Assembly: GCA_032718565.1 (NCBI GenBank)
Contig: JAVGVS010000019.1
Coordinates: forward strand, 1,305,146 to 1,369,145
DNA length: 64,000 nucleotides
Source: Distichodus sexfasciatus
Taxonomy: Eukaryota; Chordata; Actinopteri; Characiformes; Distichodontidae
Direction: 5' to 3'
Notes under the pieces: model-generated
Database searches by the model: none
What the model saw: only the letters and a program-made list of their open reading frames with translations
Told to the model about the DNA's origin: nothing
Translations under genes and position numbers: made by a program
Part shown: positions 61,601 through 64,000 of the stretch, piece by piece
How positions within the stretch are numbered: position 1 is the stretch's first letter
Layout: each line of letters starts with the position of its first letter

Positions 61601-63325
61601 TGTACAAGGCTCTGGAAGTTCAGTACCAGTTGGGCCTGGAGAACCTTAACAAGAACCTTCGAGAAATATATGTGGACCTCATCTTTGAGTGAGTCCCACA
61701 AAATACCTGTGTGGAGAGTGTGTTAGTATGTCGGAGTACTTGTTGGTATGCATTTTTTGTATTGGAAGGGATGTTGATAAGTTTGTGATACAGTCTTGAA
61801 TTGTGTAGGAACTGAGAGTGTTGTGTGCCGAATGTTGGTTGGTATTGGATGTGTGTCTGTTGAACTGAAGTGTGGGTGTTGTGTAATATTCTGTTTGATT
61901 TTGTTACTATGATCTGTGAGTTTAAAGAGTGTTGAAATGTAGTGATGTGTATGTTGTTATTGTGTGTGTTACCGTGTACTTTGACATGCAGGCAGGACCG
62001 CCTTCAGTTCCGACCGGCGTTTGAGGAAATTCGGGCAAAGTATTACCGTGAGACGAAGCGCTTCATCTGCATCCCAAACCAGTTTAGGGGAGTGTGTGAG
62101 GTGGGGGAGGAGCCCATCTTCAGCAGGATGATCGAGCGAAATGCTCAGGGCCTCCTCACCATCTACAGCAAGGCTGAGCAGCTCTTCAGCAGACTGCAGG
62201 CTGTGCGGGAGAGCTTCAATGTAAGGACTAGTGCGCCTTCACTCACACACAAAAACAAACACACAGACAGGTCAGTTGGTACTGTAACGGTTAGGACGTT
62301 GGCCCCATGATCAGAATGCTGCTGAACTGGTAAAGGCGCCATTGAGGTACTCATGAGCAAGGTACCAACCCCAAGCACTGCTCAATGGGCACTGCCAAAA
62401 AGCTGCCCACCGCTCCTTCATGGATGGATCATATGCACCCATCCATGAAGGATACACATTACATTTTGGTGTGCTGTGCTGTGCTGTGGTGTGTTCAAAT
62501 AATCATTCACTTAAAAAACCTCTCACACACACTACCCAGCAGAGCTGTGTTTGGCTCACCGCCTACACATTACCCCACAGTGGTGTATAATAAACTTATA
62601 TACCAAAACACACCACCCCACGACTCGGTAGAACTGACTTCTACAGCCAGTCAGCGCCCATAAACACTAAATCACTGTCGATGATTGAGGCCCATTGTGT
62701 GTGTGTTTGTGTGTAGGAATGGGTGGTACTGGGTCGGGTTGATATGGAAGCTCTAGTGGAGAAACACCTGCACAGTGTTCAGGACTGGGAAAGGAACTTC
62801 AAAGCCCTCAAAGCTAAAAGGAAGCAGTATGTATGCCTGCCCAGGTAAACATGAGCGTACCATCACGCAGTTTTTAAAAAATGGAATTTGTCATCATTCT
62901 GACCACGTGCAAGTGTGTTTATGTTTCATAGCACACAGAAGGTGGATTGTATCACGGTGAATTGTGAGCCGTTGAAGGCAGCTATTGATGAGCTCATACA
63001 GAAGCTCTTTGATACTCTGCTGTCAGTGCTGAGGAAGTCTGTCCAGGGTGAGCAGTCGCTGAAAATGTGAAATGGGTCAATAAGTCAGTACTGATCCACG
63101 ATTTCAACTCACTTGAAATGATGTTGCCATCTGCTGGCTACACTATACACTGCAGGTTATAAGCTAGATTCCTGTACGTCTGTTTGGTTCTTTCCAGGTC
63201 ACATTCAGCACATTGAACTGTTTGTTAAAAGTGTGATGGAAATTGTTTCGGCACAGCCAGAAAGCATAGAAGAGATTGGAGAGGTCACAGCCAAACATGG
63301 CCAACTAGAAACAGAAAAATCTGAG
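55638..63325 (+). CDS. Cytoplasmic dynein 2 heavy chain 1-like, copy 2 (5' part, cut by window end)
   Basis: A tandem paralogue of dync2h1. Exons 1-20: 55638-55820, 55953-56123, 56210-56348, 57177-57295, 57455-57599, 57674-57906, 58012-58140, 58437-58550, 58644-58755, 58925-59049, 59860-60035, 60123-60318, 60408-60503, 60665-60832, 61295-61393, 61549-61688, 61992-62220, 62717-62844, 62932-63047, 63198-63325. All have GT-AG borders and intact frame, giving 982 codons so far. Lengths equal those of copy 1 except exon 2 (171 against 174 nt). Only the tail is in view, so motor activity cannot be judged. Exon 1 differs from copy 1 at about 6 of 61 residues. Exon 14 is strongly diverged before QNRKLRKWHTDF, and the exon 18 end reads KRKQYVCLP instead of KGKESERLS. 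It looks like a functional gene or a tail-only truncated one; the rest lies beyond 64000. Confidence 0.92.
56349..57176. other. Enlarged intron 3 of copy 2, unidentified insertion
   Basis: At 828 bp this intron is more than twice copy 1 intron 3 (369 bp). The middle part (about 56460-57060) is CpG-richer than its flanks and resembles inserted repeat DNA, but I found no convincing terminal repeats, tRNA-like head or coding remnant. Confidence 0.35.
59068..59703. mobile_element. 632-bp MITE with ~38-bp terminal inverted repeats and TA target duplication, copy 2 intron 10
   Basis: The element spans 59070-59701. It begins TGTGACCCTCCACAGCAAAA, and the right end is its inverted counterpart (TGTGACCCTTCACGGCAAAA). 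Similarity runs on through 'agtcgcttgt', about 38 bp in all with few mismatches. TA dinucleotides flank both ends (59068-59069, 59702-59703), consistent with a TA duplication as in Tc1/mariner-like elements. There is no transposase frame. Copy 1 intron 10 is only 236 bp and lacks it. Confidence 0.85.
60992..61134 (+). mobile_element. tRNA-derived SINE, family B-like, copy 2 intron 14
   Basis: The head has an A-box-like 'tggtctagtggtagg' and a B-box-like 'ggcttcaaatcgt'. The body has 'ctgagcaagcccaaattgct' and the end is near 'atcaaatgtaaatgacc'. Copy 1 intron 14 has no such element. Confidence 0.65.
62269..62514 (+). mobile_element. tRNA-derived SINE, family A, copy 2 intron 17
   Basis: Near full-length sense copy: 'ggtcagttggtactgtaacg' head, core 'ggtactcatgagcaaggtac', tail 'gtgtgttcaaataatcat'. 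It carries an unusual internal perfect inverted repeat: TTCATGGATGG at 62418-62428 and CCATCCATGAA at 62439-62449. The copy 1 intron 17 lacks the SINE. Confidence 0.85.
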
Positions 63326-63363
63326 GTAGATTCAAGATGCGCTCTGTGTGTATGACTGAGTAC

Positions 63364-63606
63364 GTGATTATTTTGACATTGTGAACACACCACAGCACAG
63401 CACACAGTGCACAACAACGAAATGTGTCCTCTGCATTTGACCCATCTGTGAAGGAGCAGTGGGCAGCTAACAAGGGCAACGCCCAGGGAGCAGTGCTTGG
63501 GGATGGTACCTTGCTCATGAGTACCTCAGTGGTAACTTAACCAGCCTTGGATTCGAACCTGATCACGGGGTGAACAGCCTACTGTTATGCCACGAACTGG
63601 CCCTGT
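63364..63606 (-). mobile_element. tRNA-derived SINE, family A, antisense, copy 2 intron 20
   Basis: Near full-length antisense copy: 'acattgtgaacacaccacag', 'cctctgcatttgaccc', 'gcagtgcttggggatggtac', 'ttgctcatgagtacctcag', B-box complement 'ggattcgaacc'. It begins 38 bp after exon 20. Confidence 0.85.
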
Positions 63607-63611
63607 GTTAA

Positions 63612-63698
63612 AGTCATCCCAACTGGGGTTGTGGGGGCAGCAGAGCCTATCCCGGAAACTTATGGGTGCAAGGCGGGGAACAACCCTGGGCAGGCGCA
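63612..63698 (-). mobile_element. Fragment of SINE-like family C, copy 2 intron 20
   Basis: 'agagcctatcccgga' and 'aaggcggggaacaaccctgg' match the end of the family C element at 7370-7430. It abuts the family A SINE at 63364-63606. The remaining 300 bases to the window end show nothing further. Confidence 0.65.
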
Positions 63699-64000
63699 AT
63701 TATGTTAATATGTTATTGCAAAAATAATCAAATAATTTTGGCCAGTTTATTCCTGGCTCTCATACACCTCTTGTTCCTTACACTAGCACTGTGGTGGAGT
63801 TACTGTAATGTGGCTGTAAACATGGTCTGTTGTGTTAGTTTAATGTATAATTATAATAATTTTTTGATGTTGGTATTATTATGCCACTGTAATGTTCTTG
63901 TGCATGAGTGTAAATGTAATCAAAACATAAAAACATGTTTTTTCATTTGAAAAATATTAGATCACACTACTGCCAGTAAACAGAAATAATGAAAACTTAA

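Noticed and set aside
55638..63325. Copy 2 as a processed or decayed pseudogene
   Set aside because: It keeps introns, all 20 visible exons are in frame with good splice sites, and lengths match copy 1. Nothing in view supports decay; only the unseen 3' part could change this.
55638..63325. Copy 2 as the other allele or an assembly duplicate of copy 1
   Set aside because: Exon divergence is too large in places (exon 14), intron sizes differ greatly and transposon insertions differ, so it is a true paralogue. Long reads would still be the proof.

Overview
The window is nuclear DNA of a ray-finned fish, probably a teleost. The evidence is a vertebrate-type gene with about 90 short exons and GT-AG introns, dense (CA)n/(TG)n microsatellites, several tRNA-derived SINE families, the 3' end of an L2-like LINE, and non-autonomous DNA transposons with clear terminal inverted repeats. 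The species cannot be named from the sequence.

Layout. (1) 1-17150: about 17 kb with no gene I can support. It holds SINEs, a 638-bp hAT-like element with a perfect 8-bp target duplication, an LINE 3' end, two tRNA-Phe-like relics and many simple repeats. (2) 17150-18280: a putative promoter and non-coding leader with a near-consensus RFX X-box. (3) 18281-52501, + strand: a complete gene for the cytoplasmic dynein-2 heavy chain (dync2h1), the retrograde intraflagellar transport motor. I resolved 88 coding exons, all joining in frame from ATG to TAA, giving 4300 residues. A candidate in-frame 21-nt microexon at 44142-44162 would make it 4307. (4) 52502-55637: 3' flank and intergenic spacer with poly(A) signals and a fold-back repeat. 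(5) 55638-63325 and beyond the window edge, + strand: a second dync2h1-like gene in tandem. Its exons 1-20 are all present, all in frame and have the same lengths as copy 1, except that exon 2 is 3 nt shorter. It is cut off by the window end.

How the parts relate. Copy 1 has every part of a dynein heavy chain: tail, linker, AAA1-AAA4 with visible P-loops, stalk with microtubule-binding domain, AAA5/AAA6 and C-terminal region. Copy 2 is seen only through most of the tail, the part that dimerises and binds intermediate and light-intermediate chains. A head-to-tail pair of intact-looking dynein-2 heavy chain genes is unexpected, since the animals I know of carry one. The paralogues differ in a way that suggests an old duplication with later patchy gene conversion: some exons are almost identical while exon 14 is strongly diverged, no SINE insertion is shared, and the X-box was seen only at copy 1. 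This pair is the most interesting thing in the window.
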